A stretch of DNA of 64,000 nt from Xanthomonas codiaei (GCF_002939785.1 NZ_MDEC01000005.1:169929-233928), one strand, 5' to 3'. Positions 17,397-26,625 are shown, numbered from the stretch's first letter. Translations and numbers: made by a program. Notes: generated from the sequence alone by a model not told the origin.

Positions 17397-19358
17397 CTAC
17401 CGATCTGATGTGGTTTGACGCAAGGCATGTATCAGCAGCCGCGCCTGCATGCACTCGCCGAGACCGCGCGGCGCATCCAGCGCCATGCGCTGCAGGCACG
17501 CCGCTTCGTCGGCTTGCAACGTGCCGCGTGCAAGCACGGCGCGCGCCACGGTTGCAGCCTTGCCGGTCGCACTGGCCGTTGCAGCCTTTAGCCAGGTCAA
17601 GGCGCGCAACAGGCGCTGCTCGATCGCGGTGAAGTCGCTGCCCAGTGGGTAGTCGGGCAGGCTGCCGTCGCGGCGAAACGGGGCCAGGGCCTGCTCCAGC
17701 GCCTCGGGCGTATTGCGTTGCGCGCGTGCAGCCAGTTGCGGTGGAGTGCGTAGCTTGCGCGACCGCGTCGCCTGCGCCAGCAACGTGTCTTGAAAGCGGG
17801 CATCGCAGATGCCGGCCATCTCCAGTACGCAGTCCTGGTCGGTCTTGTGGCGCAGGTCGGCGATGCCGTATTCGGTGATGTAGAGATCGCGCAGGTGGCG
17901 CGGGATGGTGGTGTGAGCATAATTCCAGCGCACATTGCTGGCCGCCCGCGCGCCCGCATCGCGGGTGGCGCGCAACATCAGCGCGCTGCGTGCCTGCGGC
18001 AGCGCATGGGCCATCGCCACGAAGTTGTACTGGCCGCCCACACCGGACACCACGCGTCCATCCTCCAGGCCATCGGAAACCGCAGCCCCGAGCGCGGTGG
18101 CCATCATGCAGGAGTTGAAAAAGCGCGCATCGCGCCGTTGCAGGCGTTCCAGCGCTTCGTTGCCGCCATAGAGCTGATTGATCTGGCTGATGCGGCGCAT
18201 GCCGATGGCCTCGCGGGTCTGCTCGTCGAGTGTGCGCAACCACTGGTAGAAGTCCGGCGAGCCGAGATAGAACGCGCCATGCAGGAATTCGCCTTCGCGT
18301 GCCAGGCGTGCCCGGTCGTCGGCATCGGCGCTGCCATCGGCGATGCGTTGCATCAGCGGCAGGTCGTCGTGCACCTTGCGGGCGATCACGCCACTGTCCA
18401 CCAATTGCTTGAAGCCTTCGTTGAGCATCTCGCTGCAGCCATACAGGCCGATCGTGAACGGCTCCAGCCCGCCGCTGGCCTGCACGGCCGGATGCGTTGC
18501 AAGTTCGGGGTCCAGTGCCTGCAGCACGCGGCGATAGGTGGCGTTGTCGGTGTGGCGCAGGACCAGCGCATGGCTGAGGGCATCGGCCAGCGTGCCGATG
18601 CCGATCTGCAAGGTGCCGCCATCGCGCACCAGGGTGCTTGCATACAGGCCAATGGCGTAATCGACGCTGCTCACCGGCTGCCGCGGCAAGCCGAACAGGC
18701 GCGGCGAGGGGCCGGGCAGGTCGATGACCAGATCGAAGAACGCCGCGTCCACCGCGGCGGTGCCGCCGATCCAGGGCAATTGCGGATCGACCTCGGCCAC
18801 CAGCAAGGGGCGCGGCAGCCCTAGCGACTGCACCGCCTCCAGGGTGTCCTGGGTGATGTCGTTGTTGCAAGACAACGACAGTCGCGTACCGCCAGGCTCG
18901 CGCGCTACCTTCTGCACGATCAGGTTCGGCGCCCGCTGCGCCACCGCGGCGGCGGCGTGCGTGTAGTTCAGGCTGGTGTAGTCGGCCTGCGCCTGCGTCG
19001 ACTGCAGCAGCCCGCCGGATTGCATGTAGAACTCTTCCACCTGGATATGCGCGGGCAGGGCGTCGCGCAGCATGGCATCGACATAGGCCAGCCGCGGAAA
19101 ATCCTCACCGAAGTGACGCGCAATGAACGGTGCCGCAAAGCGTGCCTGAAGGCCCGTGCCCGGCCTGGGCGGATTGAGCGAGAGTGCGGTGTACAGCGCC
19201 AGCGGCCGCGACGGGGTGTCCTTGAGCCGCGCATAGAGCGCATTCAACAGCCGGTGCGGTTTGCCGATCCCCAGTGGCGCGCCAACGCGAAGGGGGCCGT
19301 CGATACGTTGCAGGATCCACTCCAGGGCGGAGTCCAAGTCGGTCAGGTGGTCGGTCAT
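17397..19358 (-). CDS. Acetyl-CoA hydrolase/transferase family protein
   Basis: A 653-residue cytosolic protein. The central and C-terminal parts carry family signatures: GTLQIGIGTLADALSHAL, VVSGVGGQYNFVAMA and ITEYGIADLRHKT, typical of the AcetylCoA_hyd_C domain. Members transfer CoA between acetate, succinate or 4-hydroxybutyrate, or hydrolyse acetyl-CoA. At 653 residues it is longer than the roughly 500-residue classical enzymes, with an extra C-terminal helical segment of about 100 residues. It is monocistronic and diverges from the BlaI operon. Donor and acceptor cannot be assigned. Confidence 0.85.
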   Translation of the reverse strand: MTDHLTDLDSALEWILQRIDGPLRVGAPLGIGKPHRLLNALYARLKDTPSRPLALYTALSLNPPRPGTGLQARFAAPFIARHFGEDFPRLAYVDAMLRDALPAHIQVEEFYMQSGGLLQSTQAQADYTSLNYTHAAAAVAQRAPNLIVQKVAREPGGTRLSLSCNNDITQDTLEAVQSLGLPRPLLVAEVDPQLPWIGGTAAVDAAFFDLVIDLPGPSPRLFGLPRQPVSSVDYAIGLYASTLVRDGGTLQIGIGTLADALSHALVLRHTDNATYRRVLQALDPELATHPAVQASGGLEPFTIGLYGCSEMLNEGFKQLVDSGVIARKVHDDLPLMQRIADGSADADDRARLAREGEFLHGAFYLGSPDFYQWLRTLDEQTREAIGMRRISQINQLYGGNEALERLQRRDARFFNSCMMATALGAAVSDGLEDGRVVSGVGGQYNFVAMAHALPQARSALMLRATRDAGARAASNVRWNYAHTTIPRHLRDLYITEYGIADLRHKTDQDCVLEMAGICDARFQDTLLAQATRSRKLRTPPQLAARAQRNTPEALEQALAPFRRDGSLPDYPLGSDFTAIEQRLLRALTWLKAATASATGKAATVARAVLARGTLQADEAACLQRMALDAPRGLGECMQARLLIHALRQTTSDR

Positions 19359-19451
19359 CGGTGCAGGGTAGCCGAGCCGTCGCTGCGATGCCTGCGGGGC
19401 GAATGCGTCGCCCGGGCGGCTGCCGCAGCTGCAAGCGATCGTGGAAGAGGC

Positions 19452-19495
19452 TTGACATCGTCTGTGTTTACGAGCGTAATCGTAAAAAAATTACG
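19452..19495 (+). promoter_or_regulatory. Promoter and overlapping operator of the BlaI-M56-TonB operon
   Basis: A consensus -35 TTGACA (19452-19457) is followed after 17 bases by CGTAAT (19475-19480) in the -10 position. Two overlapping palindromes cover this -10: TACGA-N6-TCGTA (19469-19484) and CGTAAT-N9-ATTACG (19475-19495). This is the layout expected for a BlaI/MecI repressor that blocks its own promoter. Confidence 0.65.
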
Positions 19496-19506
19496 GGTGT
19501 GATCGG

Positions 19507-19872
19507 ATGCCGATCAGCGACGCCGAAGCTGTGGTGATGCAGGTACTCTGGGACGGCGCGCCGCGCACGGCCGAAGAGGTGGTGGCAGCGCTGCCGCAGA
19601 CCGACTGGGCCGAGCCCACCATCAAGACCCTGCTCAATCGCCTGCTCACCAAGGGGGCCATCGCCGCGCAGAAGGACGGGCGCAAGTACCTGTACACACC
19701 GGTGCTGCAGCGCGACCAGTGGGTACAGCAACAGAGCGAGGGCCTGCTGCAAAGACTGTTCGGCGGACGCGTCGCACCGCTGGTGGCGCACTTCAGTGAG
19801 CGCGGAAAGCTCAGCGCATCGGATGTCGCCGACCTGAAGCGCCTGCTCAAGGAGCTGGACGATGAGCCCTGA
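19507..19872 (+). CDS. blaI: BlaI/MecI/CopY-family repressor
   Basis: A 121-residue winged-helix repressor. The N-terminal half shows DAEAVVMQVLWDGAPRTAEE and the recognition-helix region WAEPTIKTLLNRLLTKG, followed by the wing (GRKYLYTPVL). The C-terminal helices mediate dimerisation. In beta-lactam systems the M56 peptidase encoded next to it triggers BlaI cleavage and induction. A palindromic operator overlaps the promoter 12-55 bases upstream. The next gene starts 11 bases before this stop, so translation is coupled. Confidence 0.93.
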   Translation: MPISDAEAVVMQVLWDGAPRTAEEVVAALPQTDWAEPTIKTLLNRLLTKGAIAAQKDGRKYLYTPVLQRDQWVQQQSEGLLQRLFGGRVAPLVAHFSERGKLSASDVADLKRLLKELDDEP

Positions 19873-21142
19873 TGCCATGATGTTACGGACCACGCTCTAC
19901 ACCAGTGCTGCGGTGCTGGCCTGTCTGCTGCTGCGGGGACGCTTGCGTCTTTGGTTAGGCCCGTCGGCCGCCTATGCGATCTGGGCCAGCGTGCCGCTGG
20001 CCTTGTTGGTTGCGTTGGTGCCAGGCCCGCCCATCGGCATGGCGACGCTGCCTGCATCGGGGCTGGGGACACTGCCGTTTGCACCGGGCAGCGTCGGCGG
20101 TCGCAGCGATTGGCGCGAAGTCCTCGGCCTCGCATGGCTGGCTGGCGCACTGCTGATGGCCTTGCTGGTGTGGCGCAGCCAGCGGCGTTTCGTGCGAGGC
20201 CTCGGGCCACTGCTTGCCTTGGACAAGAGGCTATGGATGGCAACGCACGATGGAGGTCTGCCAGCCTCGCTGGGTCTTCTGCGTCCACGCATCGTGCTGC
20301 CGCCGGATTTCAGCAGCCGCTACAGCGCCGACGAGCGCGCGTTGATCCTGGCGCACGAGCAGCAGCATCTGCATCGCGGCGATCTGTGGGCCAATGCGCT
20401 GGCGATCGCGCTGCTGTGCCTTGGTTGGTTCAATCCGCTGCTGTACCTGGGATGGCGCGCGTTTGGCCTGGATCAGGAGCTGGCCTGCGATGCCGCGGTG
20501 ATGGCACTGCATCCTGGCAAGCGCCGCAGCTATGCCGCGGCGATGCTCAAATGCCAACTCGGCAACGCCTGGACGCCATTGGCCTGCCACTGGGCAGCGG
20601 CGCATCCGCTGACCCAGCGGCTCAGCGCCCTGCGCATGCCTGCAATCGCCACGCAGCACGCGTACAGGAACTCGCGTGCGGTCATGCTGCTGGCGGCCAT
20701 CGCCAGCCTCGCCTGTTGGGTGATCCAGCCGGCGCATCTGCAGGCCACGCCGGTTGTCGGCAGCCCGGTGGATTTCAGCACGATGCAGCCGCCCAGATAC
20801 CCGGCTGCAGCCGCCGCTGCGGGTCTTGCCGGCCTGGTCGAGCTGCAGATCCAGGTGAGCCCGAGTGGGGTGCCAGAGCATATCGTCATCCTGCGCAGCC
20901 AGCCGGCCGGGGTGTTCGACCAGTCCGTGCTTGAGGCAGCGCGTAGCTGGCGCTTCAAGCCTGCCTCTGTCGATGGCAGAGCGGTGACCTCGGCGGTACG
21001 CGTGCCGGTGCGCTTTGAACCGGATCCGGCGGAAGACGCTTCCGGCATTGCCCCGGCCACCGGTGGCCCGCAGCACATTGCGCAGCTTGAACGCAGGGCC
21101 GGCTGCCCGGCGTCGGGTTGCATCGCGCAGGAGATGCAGTGA
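19862..21142 (+). CDS. M56 (BlaR1/MecR1-like) metallopeptidase fused to a TonB C-terminal domain
   Basis: A 426-residue membrane protein. Several N-terminal transmembrane helices flank a cytoplasmic zinc peptidase domain with HEQQH at residues 165-169 and the downstream glutamate region LDQELACDAAVMAL. A further helix at about 275-290 (VMLLAAIASLACWVIQP) leads to the periplasm. Where BlaR1 has a penicillin-binding sensor, this protein has a TonB-like C-terminal fold (about 310-385: PPRYPAAAAAAGLAG, VSPSGVPEHIVIL, VLEAARSWRFKP). What it senses is therefore open. It overlaps blaI by 11 bases and the next gene by one base. Confidence 0.9.
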   Translation: MSPDAMMLRTTLYTSAAVLACLLLRGRLRLWLGPSAAYAIWASVPLALLVALVPGPPIGMATLPASGLGTLPFAPGSVGGRSDWREVLGLAWLAGALLMALLVWRSQRRFVRGLGPLLALDKRLWMATHDGGLPASLGLLRPRIVLPPDFSSRYSADERALILAHEQQHLHRGDLWANALAIALLCLGWFNPLLYLGWRAFGLDQELACDAAVMALHPGKRRSYAAAMLKCQLGNAWTPLACHWAAAHPLTQRLSALRMPAIATQHAYRNSRAVMLLAAIASLACWVIQPAHLQATPVVGSPVDFSTMQPPRYPAAAAAAGLAGLVELQIQVSPSGVPEHIVILRSQPAGVFDQSVLEAARSWRFKPASVDGRAVTSAVRVPVRFEPDPAEDASGIAPATGGPQHIAQLERRAGCPASGCIAQEMQ

Positions 21143-21729
21143 TGTGGCGCGCGCTGGTGTATGCAAGCGGTGTGCTGGCCCTGTCCCTGGGCGGCTGCGC
21201 GAGCCGGCCTGTGCTGGAGCAGGAGCGCAGTCAACGCGAGGATTCGGTCGATCAACGCATGTTGCCGCCGCAGTCGGGTGCTGGTGGCGCGGCCGCGACG
21301 CAGGCCTATACGCTGTCGTCCACACAACGCTTTCGCATGCCACGCGCCCTGCGCAGCGATACGCCCGCGCTACCGCCGGAGTCGCCGCGGCAGACCCTGG
21401 CCCCGACCACGGTCTGCGTGCAGGTGATTCTCACAGCCGACGGCGCGGTGCAGCGCGTGGACCCGCTGTCCGATCGCGATGAGTGCGGCGCCGTGCTGTT
21501 GCCCGAGCATGCCGATCTGCTGCAGGCCGTGCGCGCTGCGGTGATGCATTGGCAGTTCGTGCCGGCAGCGATGTGCAGCTACGCGCCCGGCGCGACACCG
21601 CCGGCGGACCTGGACGACTGCACCGGCGCCGCGCGGGTGGAGCCGGTGCCGGTGACCTTGCCGTTTGCCTTCACTTTCGAGGTGCGACAGGGCAGGGCGA
21701 GTGTGCGGTCCGGTCAGGTGGCACGCTGA
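21142..21729 (+). CDS. Lipoprotein with TonB-like C-terminal domain
   Basis: A 195-residue protein whose first 20 residues form a lipoprotein signal (VLALSLGGC, lipobox Leu-Gly-Gly-Cys). The mature part has a short disordered segment and a domain resembling TonB C-terminal or energy-transducer repeats (VCVQVILTADGAVQRVDPL, LLQAVRAAVMHWQFVPA). ATG 21142 overlaps the previous stop (TGATG) and has AGGAG ten bases upstream. It is the third gene of the BlaI operon. Its role may be a periplasmic partner or ligand of the TonB-like domain of the M56 protein; this is inference from the shared operon. Confidence 0.75.
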   Translation: MWRALVYASGVLALSLGGCASRPVLEQERSQREDSVDQRMLPPQSGAGGAAATQAYTLSSTQRFRMPRALRSDTPALPPESPRQTLAPTTVCVQVILTADGAVQRVDPLSDRDECGAVLLPEHADLLQAVRAAVMHWQFVPAAMCSYAPGATPPADLDDCTGAARVEPVPVTLPFAFTFEVRQGRASVRSGQVAR

Positions 21730-21980
21730 GTGCGGCATGCGGTGCCGGGAGCGGTGTGCCCGGTCCTGCGCCGGTGGAAGCTGGGTCGCAGGCTACGTCC
21801 TGCATGTCGAGCCCAGCCGGGTAGTGAACCTGGATAGAGCAGCGCACCTGCAGCGCGTGCCGCGAACAACGCGCAGACGGCAAAAACATGCGCCTGGGAA
21901 ATCGCATCACTGAACTGATGGCTTTCGCGCAGGCCGGCGCGCAATCGCACGCTGCGCGCCCGCTTGCGCCGGTGATCCCA

Positions 21981-22595
21981 TCAGGTCAACGCGTGCACGC
22001 TGTCGGCAATGCGCTGCACTTCGTCCGGGTTATGGCTGACGTACAGCATCGGCAGACGGATTTCGTCGCGCACGCGCTGCAGGTACGGGATCAATTCTTC
22101 GCGACGCGCCTGGTCCAGCGCCGACAACGGCTCGTCGAACAACAGGATCGCCGGCTGCGACAGCAGCGCGCGGCCGATCGCCACGCGCTGCGCTTCGCCG
22201 CCGGATAAATTGCGCGGCCGGCGCTGCAACAGCGGCGCGATGCCGAGCAAGGCCACCACATCGTCGAACCCGAACGTCGCTGCGCCGCGCGCATGCCGGC
22301 CATAGCGCAGGTTGTGCCGCACATCCAGATGCGGGAACAGCCGCGCATCCTGGAACACGTAGCCGATGCGGCGCTTGTGCGTGGGCAGGTCCACGCGCTG
22401 CTGGCGGTCGTACAGGCAGCGTCCATCGATGCGGATATGGCCTGCATCCGGCTGCACCAGGCCGGCGATGGCGTTGAGCACCGTGGTCTTGCCCGCACCG
22501 GAGGGCCCCACCAGCGCCACCACGCGTGCCGCGTCCTGGATGCAGATGTGTCGCTGGAAATTGCCACGCCGCAGATGCAGGTCCAGATCCAGCAT
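21981..22595 (-). CDS. modC: Molybdate ABC transporter ATP-binding protein (short form)
   Basis: A 204-residue ATPase. Walker A GPSGAGKTT (about residues 31-39), Q-loop VFQDARLFPHL, ABC signature LSGGEAQR, Walker B ILLFDEPLSALD and switch His (YVSHNPDE) are intact. The family usually has about 350 residues with a molybdate-binding TOBE/Mop domain after the ATPase; here the protein stops right after the ATPase domain and no remnant of TOBE is seen downstream. It overlaps modB by ATGA. Powers molybdate import with ModA/ModB. Confidence 0.9.
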   Translation of the reverse strand: MLDLDLHLRRGNFQRHICIQDAARVVALVGPSGAGKTTVLNAIAGLVQPDAGHIRIDGRCLYDRQQRVDLPTHKRRIGYVFQDARLFPHLDVRHNLRYGRHARGAATFGFDDVVALLGIAPLLQRRPRNLSGGEAQRVAIGRALLSQPAILLFDEPLSALDQARREELIPYLQRVRDEIRLPMLYVSHNPDEVQRIADSVHALT

Positions 22596-23281
22596 CAGCC
22601 GTCCTCGCGCGGATGCGGCCGACGCACCAGCCATTCGGAGAGCAGCAATGCCGCCAGCGAGATCGCCAACGCCACTGCCGCCAGTCGCCATACGCCCGAC
22701 TCCATTCCCGGCACCTGCATCAAGCCGTAGATGGCCGACGACAAGGTCTGGGTTTCGCCGGGGATATTCGACACGAAGGTGATGGTGGCGCCGAACTCGC
22801 CCAGCGCCTTGGCGAACGCCAGCACCATGCCGGCCACCAGGCCGGGCCAGGCCAGGGGCAGGGTGATGCTGAAGAACACCCGCCACGGCCCGGCCCCGAG
22901 GGTGGCCGCGGCCGCTTCCAGGCGACGGTCGGTGGCTTCGATCGAGAGCCGAATTGCGCGCACCATCAGCGGGAACCCCATCACCGCGCAGGCCAGCGCC
23001 GCGCCGGTCCAGCGGAATGCGAACCGCACGCCGACGTGTTCCAGCAACCAGCTGCCGATCACCCCCTGCGTGCCCAGGGTCACCAGCAGTGCGTAGCCGG
23101 TCACTACCGGCGGCATCACCAGCGGCAGATGCAGTACCGCATCCAACAGCGCCTTGCCGGGGAAACGCCGGCGCGCCAGCAGCCAGCCGCAGGCGATTCC
23201 CGGCGGCAGGCTGGCCACTGCGGCCACCAGCGCAACCTTCAGACTCAGGCCGATGGCGACCAGCTCTTGCGGGGTGAACAT
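22595..23281 (-). CDS. modB: Molybdate ABC transporter permease
   Basis: A 228-residue inner-membrane permease with about five to six helices and the EAA-type loop motif EAAAATLGAGPWRVFFSITLP that contacts the ATPase. FAKALGEFGATITFVSNIPGET is the ModB/CysT-type signature. ATG 23281 is used; the in-frame extension further upstream overlaps modA. It lies 16 bases after modA and is coupled to modC by an ATGA overlap. Confidence 0.95.
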   Translation of the reverse strand: MFTPQELVAIGLSLKVALVAAVASLPPGIACGWLLARRRFPGKALLDAVLHLPLVMPPVVTGYALLVTLGTQGVIGSWLLEHVGVRFAFRWTGAALACAVMGFPLMVRAIRLSIEATDRRLEAAAATLGAGPWRVFFSITLPLAWPGLVAGMVLAFAKALGEFGATITFVSNIPGETQTLSSAIYGLMQVPGMESGVWRLAAVALAISLAALLLSEWLVRRPHPREDG

Positions 23282-23297
23282 CGACAAGCGCTGCGCC

Positions 23298-24074
23298 TCA
23301 ATCCTGCAGCGAGAAGCCACGACGGGTGAAGATCGCCTTGGCCGGCGCACTGCGCAGCCATGCGACGAAGGCGGTCGTGGCCGGGTTGCGGCTGTTCTTC
23401 AGGGCAGCCACCGGATACACGATGGGCGCATGACTGTCCGCCGGGAACGTGGCCACCACGCGCACCTTGGCGTCGGCGCGTGCATCCGAGCCATACACGA
23501 TGCCCAGCGGCGCCTCGCCACGCGAGACCAGCATCAGCGCTGCGCGCACGCTCTCCGATTCGGCCAGGCGTGCCTGCACGCTGTCCCACTGGCCGAGCTT
23601 GCGCAGCGCCGCCGCGGCGTATTTGCCGGCCGGCACGCTAGTGGTCTGGCCAACCGCCAAGCGGCCGCTCTCGCCCAAGGCCTTGGCGATGCTGCCCGGG
23701 ACACGCGGATCCACCTGCACCTGGCTGGTCGCTGGCGCGATTAGTACCAGGGTGTTGCCAAGCAGCTGCTGGCGTTGTGCCGGCTCCACCAGCTTGCGCT
23801 GCTGCAGATAGTCCATCCATTCCAGATCGGCCGAAAAGAACACATCCGCCGGGGCGCCTTGCTCGATCTGACGCGCCAGCGCCGAGCTTGCGGCATAGGA
23901 CACGCGCACCGGCGTTCCGGTGGCCTTCTCATAGGCGGCTGCGGCGTCGTCCATCGACTCCTTGAGGCTGGCGGCCGCGAACACGGTCAGCGGCGCGGCC
24001 TGCGCGCAGGCCAGCACGGGCAGGGCAAGCATCAACACGCACAGGGCGCGCTGCCAGAAACCGATCATGCGCAT
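23298..24074 (-). CDS. modA: Molybdate-binding periplasmic protein
   Basis: A 258-residue solute-binding protein with signal peptide ([13 protein letters not shown]) and the ModA signatures [39 protein letters not shown] and [12 protein letters not shown], which contribute the oxyanion-binding site. It delivers molybdate (and tungstate) to ModBC for molybdenum-cofactor enzymes. First gene of modABC. No palindrome matching the ModE consensus was seen in the 75 bases upstream. Confidence 0.96.
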   Translation of the reverse strand: MRMIGFWQRALCVLMLALPVLACAQAAPLTVFAAASLKESMDDAAAAYEKATGTPVRVSYAASSALARQIEQGAPADVFFSADLEWMDYLQQRKLVEPAQRQQLLGNTLVLIAPATSQVQVDPRVPGSIAKALGESGRLAVGQTTSVPAGKYAAAALRKLGQWDSVQARLAESESVRAALMLVSRGEAPLGIVYGSDARADAKVRVVATFPADSHAPIVYPVAALKNSRNPATTAFVAWLRSAPAKAIFTRRGFSLQD

Positions 24075-24149
24075 GGGAAGCTCCAAACAGGTGGCGGTCA
24101 CCGATCATAACGGCTGCGCCGTGACCGGCGTGGCGACCGCCTGCGCGGG

Positions 24150-24974
24150 TTATGGAACCTTGCCTGCGCCGCGCCCCGCCTGCAGGTTGGCCTGCAGCGC
24201 CGGGCCGATCAGCCTGGGCTCCGGCAGGGTGGCGTCGCGTGCCTGCCGCTGCGCCACGAACGCTTCGATGTCCACGCCGTCGCGCACGTGGATATTGCTG
24301 CGCCGCTGGTCGCCGATGCTGGTCTGGTACGCCACCGGCCGGCCGCCGGGGCCATAGTCGTGGCAGACGAACACCCGGGTGGTGTCTGGCAGCGTGTAAA
24401 GACGCTGGATCGAGGCATACAGCTGCCGGGCATCGCCGCCAGGAAAGTCGCAGCGTGCGGTGCCCGCGTCGGGCATGAACAGCGAGTCGCCGGGAAACAG
24501 CGCATCGCCGATCAGGTACGCAATGCTGTCGCTGGTGTGGCCGGGCACGGCAATGACCCGCGCATGGATATTGCCGAGCAGGAAGCGTTCGTCGTCGGCG
24601 AACAGATGATCGAACTGCGAGCCGTCGGCGCGAAAATCCTGCGGCAACGCGTAGCGCGGTGCGAGCGTCTGTTGCACCTGGGTGATACCGGCGCCGATGG
24701 CGACGCATGCCTGCGGCCAGTGCTGCTTGAGCCACTGCGCGGCAGACAGGTGATCGGCATGCGCATGGGTTTCCAGCAGCCACTGAACCTGCCACCCGCG
24801 TTGCCGGATGGCATCGACGATCGTCTGCGCGGTCTGCATGCCGATGGCGCCGCTGTCCGCTGCATAGTCCAGTGCCGGGTCGATCACCGCCGCCGCGCCG
24901 GAGGCCGTGTCGGCCACCACATAGGTGAAGGTGTTGCTGTCGGCATGGAAGAACGCCAGCACCTGCGGTTGCAT
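24150..24974 (-). CDS. MBL-fold hydrolase, persulfide-dioxygenase/Blh-like
   Basis: A 274-residue metallo-beta-lactamase-fold protein. Motifs: THAHADH (metal site), VPGHTSDSIAYL, the family-specific stretch DAGTARCDFPGGDARQLYAS and a final VCHDYGP histidine. The RCDFPGG-type motif is found in ETHE1/persulfide dioxygenases and in Blh proteins that handle sulfide, rather than in glyoxalase II. It starts 13 bases after the S1/P1 nuclease gene. Its sulfur substrate is inferred from family features, not from an experiment. Confidence 0.85.
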   Translation of the reverse strand: MQPQVLAFFHADSNTFTYVVADTASGAAAVIDPALDYAADSGAIGMQTAQTIVDAIRQRGWQVQWLLETHAHADHLSAAQWLKQHWPQACVAIGAGITQVQQTLAPRYALPQDFRADGSQFDHLFADDERFLLGNIHARVIAVPGHTSDSIAYLIGDALFPGDSLFMPDAGTARCDFPGGDARQLYASIQRLYTLPDTTRVFVCHDYGPGGRPVAYQTSIGDQRRSNIHVRDGVDIEAFVAQRQARDATLPEPRLIGPALQANLQAGRGAGKVP

Positions 24975-24987
24975 CGGCGTCTCCACG

Positions 24988-25803
24988 TCAGGGAGCGGCC
25001 AGTGCCGCATTGAGGACGGCGGCCAGCCGGTCGCCGGCGATGCGCAGCTGGGTTTCGGCGATCGGCCGGTAGGTGTCCATGTATCCCTCCGGCAAGACGT
25101 GCGACGCTGGATACGTGCCCGGGGCAATGGCGATCTTGCAGGAGGCCTGCGCCCATGCCACTGCCGGTGGCGGCAGCGCTGGCGAGACAGGAGTGGCGGC
25201 CGGCAGGGCCAGCAGGCGCTGCAGGTAGGCCTCGTCGCTGAGGTGGCGGTCGTTGAGCATGCCGCTATCCCACAGCGCATGCAGGTTGCTGCCCTTGCCA
25301 CCGACCTGCAGCTGGAAGTCGTTGCCGCCCTTGTCGTGCGCGTAGCCGGCATGCATCGGCTGATGGATGTCGCCGACGAAGTGCACCACAAACTTCAATG
25401 CCTGGCGGCGGACCTCCAGCGGCTGGCTGCGGTCGGCCAGCAAGGCGGTCTGCCGATCGAGTGCGGCGATCACGCAGTTGCCGTCGGGACAGTCGCGCGG
25501 CGGCTGGTAGACGCAGTCGTGTTCGCCCAGGTTGACGTAATGCCACGGCCCGGAGCGCTTGCCCAGGTCCGGATCGTGTTCGCGCAGCTCGTCGGCCCAG
25601 CTGGCGACACCGTGCAAGGTCGGGTCCGGCTCGCCGGCCAGCAGCTGCGCCACCTGGGCACGCGCCTGCGGGCTCAGTTCGGTCTCTGCAACGCGCGCCA
25701 CCAGACGGTGGCCCTGCGCGCCCCAGGCAAAGGCGGTGATGGGCTGGATCGCCGCGGTCAATGCCGCGGCAAGGGCGAAACGGGACAGGGAAAAAGTTTT
25801 CAT
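24988..25803 (-). CDS. S1/P1-type nuclease, secreted
   Basis: A 271-residue zinc-dependent nuclease cutting single-stranded nucleic acids or 3'-nucleotides. After a signal peptide ending ITAFA the mature protein begins with Trp (WGAQGHRLVA), the N-terminal zinc ligand of the family. Further ligands lie in WHYVNLGEHDC, VVHFVGDIHQPMHAGYAHD and NLHALWDSGML. Full-length for bacterial members. It probably scavenges nucleotides or phosphate in the periplasm or outside the cell. Shares a transcript with the MBL hydrolase. Confidence 0.93.
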   Translation of the reverse strand: MKTFSLSRFALAAALTAAIQPITAFAWGAQGHRLVARVAETELSPQARAQVAQLLAGEPDPTLHGVASWADELREHDPDLGKRSGPWHYVNLGEHDCVYQPPRDCPDGNCVIAALDRQTALLADRSQPLEVRRQALKFVVHFVGDIHQPMHAGYAHDKGGNDFQLQVGGKGSNLHALWDSGMLNDRHLSDEAYLQRLLALPAATPVSPALPPPAVAWAQASCKIAIAPGTYPASHVLPEGYMDTYRPIAETQLRIAGDRLAAVLNAALAAP

Positions 25804-25891
25804 CCCCGGATTGTACGCACGCATCGCGGGCGGTTTTGTGGCTGCCGCCGACACCTCGCCGCCGCCCGCCGGCATGCCAGCGGCAGCGCGA

Positions 25892-26506
25892 TCAGTAATA
25901 GACCAGGTACGAGATGCCGTAGGTCAGCGGATCGATCCGCGCCTTGCCCAGCCGCGTGCCGTTGAGGTCGACGTTGCTGCGCGAATCGGTCCAGCGCGCG
26001 TCCACGCGCAAGCCACTGCGGTCGTTGAAGATGAAATCCACACCGACGTGCGCGGTGGCGCCAACCGAGTCTCCAAGGCGCAGGTCGCCGTTGCCCAGCG
26101 CCGGCTCGGTGTCTTCGCCAAGCAGCATGCTGTAGTTGATGCCCACACCCACGAACGGCGACACCGTGCCGTAGCCATTGATGTGGTACTGCAGCAGCAC
26201 GCTGGGCGGCACCGACCAGTAGCTGCCCACCTTGCCGACGCCTTCCAGTTCAAGGTCGTGCCTGCCCGCAACCGAGGCATTGAGTTCGATGCCCAGGTTG
26301 TTGCGGATGAAGTACTCGTAGGTGAACGAGAGCGTCGGCGCGCCCTTGATCTCTGCAGAGGTGCCGGCGAAGGCGCCGCTGTCGGACTTGGGCGAGACGT
26401 AGCCTGCGCCGTAGCCGGTGGTCCAATGGCCGGCCGACTGGGCGAGGGCGGGTGCGGCCGAAGCGGCCAATGCAATGGCGAGGGCGGTGCGGATGAACAT
26501 GCTCAT
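25892..26506 (-). CDS. OmpW-family outer-membrane protein (copy 1)
   Basis: A 204-residue eight-stranded beta-barrel with a signal peptide (ALAASAAPALA). OmpW signatures: GAGYVSPKSDSG, TLSFTYEYFIRNNLGIEL, VPPSVLLQYHING and SPFVGVGINY, ending in an aromatic (LTYGISYLVYY). OmpW barrels pass small hydrophobic compounds. It is about half identical by eye to the next OmpW gene upstream, from which it is separated by 119 bases containing an inverted repeat (CGGACAGG 26523-26530 / CCTGTCCG 26547-26554). The pair looks like a tandem duplication. Confidence 0.93.
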   Translation of the reverse strand: MSMFIRTALAIALAASAAPALAQSAGHWTTGYGAGYVSPKSDSGAFAGTSAEIKGAPTLSFTYEYFIRNNLGIELNASVAGRHDLELEGVGKVGSYWSVPPSVLLQYHINGYGTVSPFVGVGINYSMLLGEDTEPALGNGDLRLGDSVGATAHVGVDFIFNDRSGLRVDARWTDSRSNVDLNGTRLGKARIDPLTYGISYLVYY

Positions 26507-26625
26507 GGGATCCCCGGTAGGTCGGACAGGCGCTCGACGCGATCGACCTGTCCGCAACTCCGGCGGTGGATGCACGTCCCTGGACGTCAAGTGTGCCAGA
26601 GATGCGCCGCGCCTGCCGCTGCCGC

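Noticed and set aside
26523..26554. Terminator between the two OmpW genes
   Set aside because: The CGGACAGG/CCTGTCCG stem has no T run on either side, so it is only an inverted repeat.
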